Shown piece after piece: positions 46,278-57,344 of a DNA stretch of 64,000 nucleotides. Each line of letters starts with the position of its first letter. Positions within the stretch are counted from its first letter, which is position 1. The stretch spans positions 18,352,001-18,416,000 of the forward strand of contig NC_065872.1 of NCBI RefSeq assembly GCF_933775445.1, given 5' to 3'. The notes below the pieces were generated by a model. The model was given only the letters and a program-made list of their open reading frames with translations. It was not told the origin of the DNA and did not search any database. The stretch comes from Argentina anserina. Lineage: Eukaryota; Streptophyta; Magnoliopsida; Rosales; Rosaceae. The position numbers and the translations under genes were made by a program.

Positions 46278-49136
46278 CTAGATCATAAGTGACGCCACCA
46301 CACCTCTCGGTTTCTTGCTCAAGGAATCGACCACCACATTTGCCTTCCCCGGGTGATACTCTAATGTGAAGTCATAGTCCTTGAGGAGTTCCATCCATCT
46401 CCTCTGCCTCATATTTAGCTCTTTCTGTGAGAACAAGTACTTCAAACTCTTATGATCTGAAAATAGTTGAAACTTCTCTCCGTACAAGTAATGTCTCCAA
46501 ATCTTCAGGGCAAACACAACTCCCGCAAGTTCTAGGTCGTGTGTAGGGTAGTTCTTCTCATTAATCTTTAACTGTCTAGAGTCGTAAGTAACAACTCCCC
46601 CATGCTGCATCAACACACAACCCAAACCTTGGAGTGAAGCATCACTGTAAATGACATAGCCACCACCACTTGAAGGAATCGTCAACACTGGAGCTGTGGT
46701 CAAACTGGTCTTTAGTTTGTTGAATGCTTCCTCACATGCATCCCTCCACACGAACGGAGTATCTTTCTTAGTCAACTTGGTCAATGAAGATGTAATACTA
46801 GAAAACCCCTCGATAAACCTCCTGTAGTAACCTGCCAAACCGAGGAAACTACGAATCTCTGTAGGGTTCTTTGGACGACTCCAATTCTTTACTGCCTCTA
46901 CCTTTGACGGGTCCACTAATACTCCATCTTTTGAGACAACATGACCAAGGAATTTGACCTCTTCTTTCCAGAACTCACACTTCTCTAGCTTGGCATACAA
47001 TCTTGCCTCCTTCAAGGTCTGCAACACTGTTCTCAGATGCACCACATGTTCTTCTTGTGTCTTGGAGTATATCAGAATGTCATCCACAAACACCACAACA
47101 AACTCATCCAAGTACGAGCTAAAGACTTGGTTCATCAAACTCATAAAGACAGCTGGAGCATTCGTTAGACAAAATGACATTACAACAAACTCATAATGTC
47201 CATACCGGGTCTTGAAGGCTGTCTTCGATATATCTCTTTCCTTCACTCTGAGCTGATGATAACCGGATCTCAAATCAATCTTAGAGAACACCATAGCACC
47301 TTTAAGCTGGTCGAACAAGTCATCAATCCTAGGTAAGGGGTACCTATTCTTGATGGTCACCTTGTTCAGTTCTCTATAGTCCACACATAACCGCAGAGAA
47401 CCATCTTTCTTCTTCACGAACAAAACCGGTACTCCCCAAGGTGAAACACTAGGTCTAATGAACCCTTGGTCCAATAGCTCATCGATCTGCACCTTCAACT
47501 CCTTAAGTTCGTTCTGCCCCATTCTATAAGGCGCCTTTGATACAGGTGCTGTACCAGGTACTACATCAATGCAGAAATCTACCACTCTTCGAGGAGGTAG
47601 CCCCGGTATCTCTTGGAACACCTCACTAAACTCTGATACTACCATAATGTCTGTAATAGTTTCCTTCTGATCCACCGACTCCACATGTGCCAGAACTCCT
47701 GATCTCATGGCATTATCTGACTTGAGGCAACGATAACGAAACACTGGCTCCCCAAGACTATGAAAGGACATCACCATGTCAAAACAATCAATCACCGCAT
47801 GTTGCGGCCTCAGCCAATCAATCCCCAAGATCACATCATAGGTGTGGTCCGGAATCACAATCAATGAAGCAGAGAACTCTCTACTCCCAATCACAATCGG
47901 ACAAGCTTTGTAGATTGTCTCTAACTCAAGGGACACCCCAAGGGGTGAAGTGACACATAAAGCGTTCCCAAGAGGTGTAGGAATCAATCCTAGCATCTCT
48001 ACTACTGAACTAGCAATAAATGAATGCGATGCTCCCGTATCAAACAGTACTCTAGCAAGGTAGTCAAAAAGTGATAATGTACCTTCCACCCCTGTGTCTC
48101 GCTGACCCACTGCGAACACTCTAGCTTGGCCGGCTGGAAGCTGTCTCTGCGGCCGTTCTTGTCTACCCTGAAGGGGTCGGGTACAATCCCTAGCAATGTG
48201 TCCCACTTGCCCGCATCGGTAGCAACCAACTCTCTTCGATTTCGGACATGCTGTGGCGTAGTGCCCCGCTTCATTGCATACATAACACCTCACTGATGCT
48301 AATGGTCTATCTGGTGCAGCCCTGATAGTTAGATGTGTTGCTTTTGCCGAAATCTGATAGTGGGGTCTTGGCCTCTTCCATGACCTACCAGGCGGCCCCG
48401 AGCACTCGCTGCCTATACAGATTGCCTTGCCTTTTCCCTTTGCATCTCTACTTCCCACATCTCCTGCTCGAGTCTTATCAGCCTGCTCCAAGCTCATGGC
48501 GCTCTCAAATATCAACTCCTTAGTAGCCAAACAAAGAACTGATATCATGGTCTTGTACTCCTGTTTCAGCCCTCGTAGATACTTCTGAGCTAAAGAGGTC
48601 ACACCCATAGGTCTGACATACCGATACAGCTGCGAAAAACGTGCATCATACTCCCTAACTGTCATGTCTCCCTGCACCAGCGCAAGAAACTCAAGCTCTA
48701 AGTTCTCCTGCACTGAAGCTGGAAAATACTTCTCTCGGAAAAGAGCAGTGAAACCCTCCCATGTGAATGTAGACACATCCACTGTCTGTCTCATGCTCTT
48801 CCACCAGTCTAGAGCATCATCTTTTAGAAAGAATGTGGCTATCTTTCTCTTCTCAATCTCTGTGAACTCTATCATCTCAAAATAAGTCTCCATACCCTCG
48901 ATCCAATGGTCAGCTACCATATGATCTAGTCCTCCATGAAAGGTCGGCGCTGACAGTGCACTGATATCCTTGATCAGCTTCAACACTCGACTATCATCTC
49001 TAACCGCAGCAGCAGGCTCAACCTGTTCTTCCTGTGGAGCAGCCTCCTCATAAAGGTTCTCCACGTTGCGGACTCGGCCTGTGGTCCTACCTCGACCTCG
49101 GCCTCTCGCCTGTCCTCGGCCCTTATCTGAGTTCAT
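46278..49136 (-). CDS. Gag-protease-RT-RNase H frame of element 3
   Basis: One uninterrupted frame of about 950 codons from the ATG at 49136 (MNSDKGRGQ). Domains in order: Arg/Gly-rich start, gag capsid, knuckles [14 protein letters not shown] and [14 protein letters not shown], protease DTGASHSF, reverse transcriptase with VDDIL, RNase H ([11 protein letters not shown]) and HPGKANVV. It ends at TAG (46278), where relatives have Gln, just before the deletion of integrase. In reverse transcriptase the usual MPFGLTNAP reads MSFCLTNAP, two unusual changes near a conserved loop. The long open frame in a crippled element is striking; whether the product works is unknown. Confidence 0.88.
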   Translation of the reverse strand: MNSDKGRGQARGRGRGRTTGRVRNVENLYEEAAPQEEQVEPAAAVRDDSRVLKLIKDISALSAPTFHGGLDHMVADHWIEGMETYFEMIEFTEIEKRKIATFFLKDDALDWWKSMRQTVDVSTFTWEGFTALFREKYFPASVQENLELEFLALVQGDMTVREYDARFSQLYRYVRPMGVTSLAQKYLRGLKQEYKTMISVLCLATKELIFESAMSLEQADKTRAGDVGSRDAKGKGKAICIGSECSGPPGRSWKRPRPHYQISAKATHLTIRAAPDRPLASVRCYVCNEAGHYATACPKSKRVGCYRCGQVGHIARDCTRPLQGRQERPQRQLPAGQARVFAVGQRDTGVEGTLSLFDYLARVLFDTGASHSFIASSVVEMLGLIPTPLGNALCVTSPLGVSLELETIYKACPIVIGSREFSASLIVIPDHTYDVILGIDWLRPQHAVIDCFDMVMSFHSLGEPVFRYRCLKSDNAMRSGVLAHVESVDQKETITDIMVVSEFSEVFQEIPGLPPRRVVDFCIDVVPGTAPVSKAPYRMGQNELKELKVQIDELLDQGFIRPSVSPWGVPVLFVKKKDGSLRLCVDYRELNKVTIKNRYPLPRIDDLFDQLKGAMVFSKIDLRSGYHQLRVKERDISKTAFKTRYGHYEFVVMSFCLTNAPAVFMSLMNQVFSSYLDEFVVVFVDDILIYSKTQEEHVVHLRTVLQTLKEARLYAKLEKCEFWKEEVKFLGHVVSKDGVLVDPSKVEAVKNWSRPKNPTEIRSFLGLAGYYRRFIEGFSSITSSLTKLTKKDTPFVWRDACEEAFNKLKTSLTTAPVLTIPSSGGGYVIYSDASLQGLGCVLMQHGGVVTYDSRQLKINEKNYPTHDLELAGVVFALKIWRHYLYGEKFQLFSDHKSLKYLFSQKELNMRQRRWMELLKDYDFTLEYHPGKANVVVDSLSKKPRGVVASLMI

Positions 49137-49399
49137 CACCTTCAAACAATGAAACACTTAGTGAATACTTGTGAAATCTCGAGTTCAGTCAAAACAGATT
49201 CAATAGATATCAACATGAAATACCAGAATAAGATGAATCATCGAAGTATCATCACGATACTCCATAGAGGACCAAACCATAAGGTATGGCTCCTAAAACA
49301 CTCTCGCGTACCCGACAACATATCAATACCGAGGAGCACGTGATGGGTGCCCGCCTGCAGTCGGATCATCGCTCCCGGATGATATTGATAATCGCCAAC

Positions 49400-52197
49400 T
49401 GTAACGACCCTAAAATTTCGAGCATAAAAAACTCCAAATTCCAAAGTCGAAAAACACCAAAACAACCTCAACGAATCGAAATTGTTTTAAATGCACAGTG
49501 GATCATTACTGAGTTCACAATACAACTCAGACAACCAATTATTACAAACCAAATTATAAATCAACATTACATAAAAATGGAAATGTAATAATCCTCACAA
49601 TCTCTCACAACTCACAAATAAATCCTCACAAGTTCTCACACACAAATCCGCAACAGAAACCTCACCACACACAAGATAATGAACAACTTCGAGTCTCCGG
49701 AGTTGTCCTTCGATTCCCACTAATCGACACCTACAGTAGTATCCCCTACATCATCGAATTGGTGAACCGGGATTGTAAACACAAACCCGGTAAGCTTTAC
49801 AGCTCGTATGAGTAAAATAAAACAAATATAATTCGCATATCAATATATACAACAATCCACAGATCAACAAATATAAATGCACTCATGAGTCAATGGACGG
49901 CCCATCTGGTTGTCCCAAAAATATGAAAATGATAGTGCTCATGAGAAATTGGGCAACCCCTCTGTTTACCCAAATGCATTTATAATACGGGTACTAATGA
50001 GCGCTGGTACACCTCTGTTACCCCTCAAGTAGTACACCGCCGACGTTGGGCAACCTCCTTGCTACCCAACGCCCGACATTGGGCAAGCTCCTCGCTGCCC
50101 AACATCCGACATAGAGCAACCTCCTCACTACCCGATGTCAAACATATGAGTACTCATGAGCTGATAACCCACCTGTTTCCTCTCATGTAGTACTCCGGCA
50201 GACAGACTAGAGCTCTAACTGTATCATAACTTTCGCCCGGCCAAAGGCTAGGTTCCGACATGCCACACACGTCCGAAGACTGGTCCGAAGACATAAACAC
50301 GTACAATAACCTACTCATTATTGTACAAATTGCATCACATGCTCAATATATAATTCTCATCACCACTGTGGTCATAATTCATAAACGAAATCTTAACAGT
50401 ATATAATTTAGCGAACTATATATATATGTACCTATTTACCATTTATACAATATATATATATATAATCCACTTTATTATATACATGTCATATTTCTTAAAC
50501 ACGTCCGAAGACAAAACGATTTAACAATTCTCAACGTTAAAACCACGTACAATAATCTACTTATTATTTGTACAAAACGCCTCACATGCTCAATATATAA
50601 TTCTCATCACCACTGTGATCATATTCACAAACGAAATCCTAACAGTATATAATATAGCAAACTATATATATATATGCACCTATTTACCATTTATACAATA
50701 TATATATATAATCCACTTTATTATATACATGTCATATTTCGTCCTTTAATATTTTGCAAAATGTTGAATCTCCTCAAGGGTATATTCGTAAATAAGTGAG
50801 ATGTTACTCACCTTATCAACTCGAGCGTAATTCCACAATTTCCGAAGATAATTCTTTTGCTTGATTTATCGATCACCTTGAAAAGATAAGAAAAGAATTT
50901 AGAAACGTTTCGTAAACCTTTAAATGCCGAAACAGTAATAATCTGTTACTGTTAAGCAATTTTCGGTTTTACGGTTTACTGTTCACTATGTACTATTCAT
51001 GTATTACTGTACAAATACACATCCAATACGTATTTCTGTACGAGTACATACTGTTTACGTATTTCTGTACATATAAATCATATTCAAATGTACGTACTGT
51101 CTCAGTAAATAATAATTACTGAATTACCCTTCTAAAGTTACTTTTTACATTTACTAAAAGTAATTTACATTTACATTTACCGTATGTAAATAAAATTTAC
51201 ATTTATCGTACGTAAATAACATTTATATTTACCGTACGTAAATCACATTTTTACATTTACTGTACGTAAAAATAAATTACAAAATTATCCTTCGGAAACA
51301 CTGTTCACGCGCCACTCGCCGGCGGCCGCGCGTGGGGCCCACTCGCCTACTCCGACACCGGGGCGTATCACGCCACCGCCCGGCCCAATCTCTCCCTCTC
51401 CTCCTCCTCTTCCTTCCCACGGTCTCAAACCCCTCCTAGGCTAACCCACGCACCCCCACGCGCCGCCTCTAGGCGGCGGTAACCCTCTCCTCCATTCTCC
51501 CTTCGATCTCACTCCGAATATACCAAAAATCATCACAACGAGCACACAGTACATCACTAGCATGAATCTCACCTCGATTCGATGGTGGCGATCTCGCCTC
51601 GAGCACGGTGGTGGCGGAGAAGCTCGGCGCGGCGATTTGCAGAATCTTTGGCGACGTCGGGTGTCCTCACGGCGGCAAGGCTCGAGGTGGCGAGCTGAAG
51701 GGTGGCTGCAGGGGTCCTTGCGATGTCGTAGGTGGGAGCGGTGCACGTCACGATGGCCCCGTGAGGTAGATCGCCGGAGGCGATTTTCTGAGGTGAGGTG
51801 AGGGAGTTCGGGGAGAGAGAAGACAGAGGGAGGGAGTTTCCAATTTTGTAAACCCTAGCTGACAAAATTCCCTTTTTATACTAGTTTCCAAAATCGGAAA
51901 CAACTTCTATCATTAATAACTTTTACGTACAACGTCCGATTAGAACACGTTACGTATCCACGAACTCGTATCGACGAGCTCTACAACTTTCGTAAAGGAA
52001 GTTTTCGCAACCGAGCGACGGAATAAAAGTCGATATATTAGTTCGGAAACGTAACGTTTTTTTAATTAAACGTTCCAAAAACATTTCCGTTTTCGTTTCG
52101 TAAAGTCGCAACCAATTCAATTCATTGTAATTAAATTTCAAAACTTTATAGAATTTAATCAAACCAAATATTGTTTTGAAAAACTAGGGTTATTACA
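49400..52197 (-). repeat. LTR E, 5' LTR of element 3
   Basis: 2798 bp, from TGTAACGACC to TTATTACA, the longest LTR here because of a tandem duplication with a 245-bp offset (copies from 50299 and 50544). A TATA-like TATAAAAAGG (minus strand) is at about 51871-51880. Confidence 0.85.
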
Positions 52198-55100
52198 ATC
52201 ATCATGACATCAAAATACACAACACTCCTTAAAACATAAGCACAATGACGAAAGTAAGAGCTTGCTTTGTTGATTCTCCAAGTAAGGCTGCCAATGAAGG
52301 AATCGATTAACTGTGAGTTGGGTTTTCAAATTCGTAATATTGATGAACTAACCAAATACAAAATCACCACCATCAAAAAGTTAGCAAAAGCGATCCTAGA
52401 CGTAGTATAGACATAGGTTTGCAAAAATAGCAGGGCAAAGAACAGTGGGTGATTCAAAAAAGGAACAACATAGGTCTGTAACAATGTACCTAAAGCCATA
52501 TAACACTGATAAGAACCAAAAACAAAAAATAAAAATACCCACCTTATTCCCGTTGTATTTTCAATTTCCTGTCTTGTCAAGTAAATCAACATTCAGGAAA
52601 CTTACCCAAACAAAAACTTTCGCTTGTCCTCCCAAGATGTGAATCACTGATCCTGTAGTGATCGTCATACAGAGGAATACAGAGAGGTTTACATCGTCAT
52701 AATACAACATTACCCACTTTATCAGCCAATTATAGTGTAATTTATTTCTTCAAACATTACGTTGTACGTTTCTCTGTCACTGATCCTGTAGTGATCGTCA
52801 AAATCAAGACGAAACAAACTAAAATGTCAATAAATACGAAAACTTAAATGCAGAGAGTCAACTTAGAAAAAGCAACAGCGAGGTACTCTAAATACAAAAT
52901 CATATTATTTGCATTCAAAGGCTGACCTGAAGCAAATGGACAATACGGGGTTTGTCAACGTTTCACTTTGTATGCCCAGAAAAAATTTTAAATAAATCAA
53001 AAGCTGCAGAAGCTGAGAGAACGAATGAATGGAAAAACAATTAGAATGTATGTGCGAGTAGTGAGCCATAAGAGGACTGAACAATGTTGCATGCATTGAT
53101 GCACCGTATGAATTATTTGTTTTGCAACGGTACTTAATAGTCAGGCATCATGTTGATGTAATTAAGACACTATCAGAATGATATATAAAGCTAACCTGAT
53201 TAGTAAAATACTAATTTTTGTGTTGCTTGATCACCTTTATTGCCTAGTTCATTCATATTGAGTGTTTGTAGCTGAAACTATAAAAAGAAAGGTAACCATC
53301 AACTCTTAAGAGAACTGCTCTGGAAAAAGAAAATGAAAGAAATAATTGTAGCCTCCTCTAATTGATTAGCCTTAGAAAGTTGGTCTTCTATGGACAAAGA
53401 CAACACCATTTCTGTTCAAATCTCATAAATAGTAAGCTCCTATAGGAAAGCAAGCATTTTCTAATCTACCTGTAGTAGGAAACTGCTGAGAGTAGAACAA
53501 ATTGCCGAGCTCTTGGAGTCATTTGTACTATCAGGATGTTGCGAGGCAAGTGAAATGGTGTGCTATCAAATTCATTGGCACTGATTGTGCTTCCATGCTT
53601 TTTTTAGCCATGGGATTTGTTGTGTTTTATAGTTTTGACCAACATGGAAAATCCGAGTCATACCACATTCTTCTAGCACTTTCTCTTAAAGCAAGGGTAT
53701 GATACAACAATAGTTAACTATTCACAATGTTAACTCAATGACCTGACATAGAAATAGTCAAGAAACAAAATCGAAGGATGTGAAATTTACACGAAGGAAT
53801 AATGAACAATAACTACACTCGATCAGTCACATAAATGAATAATGAAGAAATTTGTATTCTCCCAGATTCATTACACATTGTATAACTTTTGAGATAAAGG
53901 TTACTGCCAGTTAAAGATAACCCCGATGATGAGACAAACTTTGTAGACCTAAGTATGATGGTAAAGCTTTACCTTCTTATAAAAAGCGATTAATGAAAAC
54001 AAACATAGTAGTTTCAATAATTGAAAACAGTTAAAACGGAGAGACAACAAACAAATGTGAATACTTGATGTCTCTTCAATTCTTATAGGGTCAGCAACTT
54101 CACTCTCAGAAACATTTTCATCAAAAAAAAATTCACCCTTGCCGACTTCCTTCCAGGTTTCATGCTTGCTATAAAAGCACAGTATCAAACAATAAGCAAC
54201 CAACAAAGAACAGGCGACCCAATACGTTGTTACAGAATCCATTCCTAACAAAACAAACGATGGAAGCCAATTTGAGCTGAATCAAAGTTAGGAAAAAGAA
54301 AACAAAGAACCCCCAATCTGGCCATTTGGCCAAGCAAATCGATATGAAACCCACTATTTGTGGAAACTCAATCGTCTTAGTTTTCTTCAATACAAAGATG
54401 TAATACATACCAACGAAATCCAACCAAGAAGTAGCACAACAGCAAACAGAGACAAAAAGCTTACTTCCACCATTTTATCGGTGTCAAACTGGACCCAATC
54501 GCCGAGCTCGAAATGAAAACACTTCCTCATTTGAATTTTTCGGGTGATGTCGGCATTAGAAGTTTTCCGATGAAGTTCTAGAGTTTGATCGGGAAGTCCC
54601 GCATATTCAGATTTCAAAACCATACCACAAATCAATCACCGTATAAAACCCATCAAAAAACTCAAAATACCATCCAGGCTAATAAGACCAATCGAAGCAA
54701 CTAAACAACGAAGAGGAAAAGCTCGCGATACCCTTTTCTACACCTTCCCTCAACCTCATTACACAAATGAAACCTCCTCCTTTCTATCGAATTGTAAGCA
54801 GACGGCACCTCCCCTTTTCTTTCTTCACACAGCAACAACAGATGGAAACCCAATAGCCACGAAACGCATGCAGCCACAAAAATACCCAGCTTACCATCTC
54901 TCTCTCTCTCTCCCCCTGATCTAAGAAAAATAACGAACAGAACAAAAGCCAACCCGAAAGCCCAACAGCTCAACCCGACCGAGTGGCAGTTTTTCAAATA
55001 ATCAGAACAATCTTGTGAACAGTACTAACCCCGGAGGGCGAATAATCTTTAGGAAATGTTCGATTAAGAAGATAGACTGAAATAGAAACAAGGCAATATC

Positions 55101-55302
55101 AATGAAAATAATCAAATCCGGCCAGGCTTCCTAGCTTGCATATCTATCTGTGTCCACCCAACAAATTCATCCCCAGGCCATTCTGAAATAACCAAAAGCA
55201 CTCGATGTAGCATGCAAAACCACACTCATAGTCGATCGCGAGGATCTATCAAGGCGATGCAAACAGACATGCAGTGCTGGCCCGGAAACCCAACAACTAT
55301 TT
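52198..55302. other. Unassigned 3.1 kb region, possible minus-strand spliced transcript
   Basis: No gene family was recognised. On the minus strand, 54570-54475 (MRKCFHFELGDWVQFDTDKM) ends at a good donor (GTAAGC), and 54175-54055 (HETWKEVGKGEFFFDENVSE) follows an acceptor-like TTTTATAGCAAG; joined in phase they could be two exons of an unknown gene. A CT/GA tract lies at 54897-54914. A 23-bp direct repeat occurs at 52645-52667 and 52778-52800. None of this is firm. Confidence 0.25.
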
Positions 55303-55688
55303 TCAACTACGTCTAGGTATATATCGCTTCTGAACATTTCCAATCAATGTCCACAAATCAACAGAGTTCTTAACACCAAGGCCATACTTTCCCAACTTGG
55401 ATATATACGTTTTCCTTAATCCCTAGGCCTACAAAGGTGAAGTCCGGGAGACGGAGAAAATTGATCGAAGAGTGAGCTTGGCATCGAATTAAAGTAAGGA
55501 AGCTGAACAATGTGACAATACTTCTCATCGCATAGTTGCAAAGTTACAGGTATGCTTTTCGTTGAATTTCGGACTAAACTCCACGCGGTATCGAGGCCGA
55601 TGACCTTCAGTTCTCCATCTTCCTTGCGCAAAATTTTTATTATGCAATCTTCTATTTCATCAACTCTCTTTGCAACCATTGTAGACAC
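55303..55688 (-). pseudogene. WRN-type 3'-5' exonuclease (DEDDy family) pseudogene
   Basis: ATG at 55688. The segment VIGLDTAW followed by VTLQLCDEKYCHIVQLPYF matches the first exonuclease motif region of plant Werner-like exonucleases, but the motif reads D-T-A where the family has D-x-E, so a metal-binding Glu is missing. After about 80 codons the frame shifts near 55448, and the next frame reads FTFVGLGIKENV; a second shift near 55400 leads to KLGKYGLGVKNSVDLW, ending TGA at 55303. The last third of the domain (with the Asp/Tyr motif) is not found. Both shifts could be sequencing errors, but the lost Glu and missing C-terminus argue for a dead copy. A TATAAATA lies at about 55801-55808 on the minus strand. 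Confidence 0.65.
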
Positions 55689-56301
55689 GGTGTAGTGGCC
55701 CAGAAACTTCAGTAAACATGACTGTTTGTTACTTATGATCCTTGGGAAATTATGAGTTCTTTCACTTCTGAAGTTCTGGTTCCCTTCATTGTTTCAGACT
55801 ACTATATTTATACAAGTCGCTGGCTATGTACCATAATTAAGCCCATACCGTAACGTCAGACTACCAAATCAACAACGACGTACTCTTTGGATCCTTTGTC
55901 TTTAAATATTTTTGAACTAATAGTTGATTTTCGATGCTAAGCTAGCTATTTATATGTTAGACATCGATCAGATCATAAATATGAACATCTATCGTCAATA
56001 TTCATTGAAAGAATGTTAAGAGACAAGTCATTGCATGCATCATCAATTTAATTTTCCTCGCAGTAGGGACTTCTTGTCTTCATTAGCTCAATAAGCTAGT
56101 AAACTTATATGGTAGTTTAACCGATAATATTCCTTTATAATATCACCTACATACATATCAATACGATCGTCCCGAATTCCAGTACCAAATGACTCAAGAC
56201 TTCATTTTCTTAATCATAGAAAATTAACGTTATTTTGATTAATATATTAATTACATAAAAGATTCAATTTGACTATTTATATGGACCAAATAAGAAACTT
56301 C
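55689..56301. other. Upstream region of the exonuclease pseudogene
   Basis: AT-rich, with the TATA-like motif noted near 55805. No gene or repeat was seen. Confidence 0.4.
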
Positions 56302-56306
56302 ACTAT

Positions 56307-57266
56307 TGTAGACACATGAAATTTAACGAAGTAAATCATCTTCATTAAATGATTAAATCGACCAAGGACCCGACAAAATGCACACGTGGCCCAAAAGTCA
56401 GCAAAATTGGTGCGGATCCGAATAAAACTCGTATCAGCACATAAACAGATGATCGTAATCGAACCTACGTGATTCCGACGTAAATCGGAAAATTGAATGT
56501 CATTGACGATTCGAAATGGTAATCGGACATTTAATTAAATTAATAAATTCCCTAACGGTTATAATTAAATAAATTATTTTCTGTTTAATTTAGTTATAAG
56601 AATAACTAATTCAAATTAATCGGAAAATACATATTGATTTAATTATACAATTAAATAAATTTATTATTTTAGTGTCATTAAATATTCTATAGAATAGAAA
56701 CCTTGACACTATAAATACCCATTTCAACATGAAGAAAGGGGACTTGAGAAGAAGAGAGAAAAATCACTTGAGCAAAATCACTCTCGACAAATCTCGAAGT
56801 CTCTCAAGTCTACGAAGATCATCAAGTCCACGAATATCATCAAATCCACGAAGAATCGTCAAGCCACCAAATCGCTCGTTCTTCAACAAATCCAAATCCA
56901 AACTCAAGTCCACGGAGAATCATCAAGCGGCCAAATCGCTCGTTCTTCATCAAATCTAAATCCAAACTCAAGTCCACGAAGAATCATCAAGCGGCCAAAT
57001 CGCTCGTTCTTCATCAAATCCAAATCCAAACTCAAGTCCACAAAGAATCATCAAGCGGCCAAATCGCTTGTTCTTCATCAAATCCAAATCCAAATCAAAC
57101 TCAAATTCTCAAGATCAAGTGCACGTCACCCTTGAGTCAAGTCATATACGGAAATAGAATCAGAGGAGTTCACAAAGATTGTAACCCCGCGCTTCATTAT
57201 AAATAAATCACATTTTATTTATACACGTGTCTGCATTCTTGTTTGTTTTCATATTCGCGTTCTACA
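56307..57266 (+). mobile_element. Solo LTR with 5-bp target duplication
   Basis: 960 bp, from TGTAGACACA to GTTCTACA, flanked by perfect ACTAT duplications at 56302-56306 and 57267-57271. TATAAATA at 56710-56717 marks the promoter and gives the orientation. No internal genes, so it arose by LTR-LTR recombination of a full element. The superfamily cannot be told from the LTR alone. Confidence 0.82.
56850..57105 (+). repeat. 64-bp tandem repeat in the solo LTR
   Basis: Four near-identical copies of a 64-bp unit containing AATCATCAAGCGGCCAAATC and TTCATCAAATCCAAATCC, in the leader part of the LTR after the TATA box. The first copy is the most diverged. Confidence 0.85.
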
Positions 57267-57344
57267 ACTATAGAATTTCAAAATAAATCGCGAACTATGT
57301 ATATTTATATATAATATTAGTTTTTGTTCAAAATGAAGCTCTGC

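Larger units (their letters stand above)
43750..52197 (-). mobile_element. LTR retrotransposon 3, chromovirus type, integrase-less
   Basis: Minus-strand order: LTR E (52197-49400), gag to RNase H in one open frame (49136-46278), then a direct join at about 46200 to LTR D, which lacks its first part. Integrase, polypurine tract and U3 of the distal LTR are missing, and the primer-binding site is deleted. The outer flanks, CAATT at 43745-43749 and ATCAT at 52198-52202, do not match. Confidence 0.85.
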
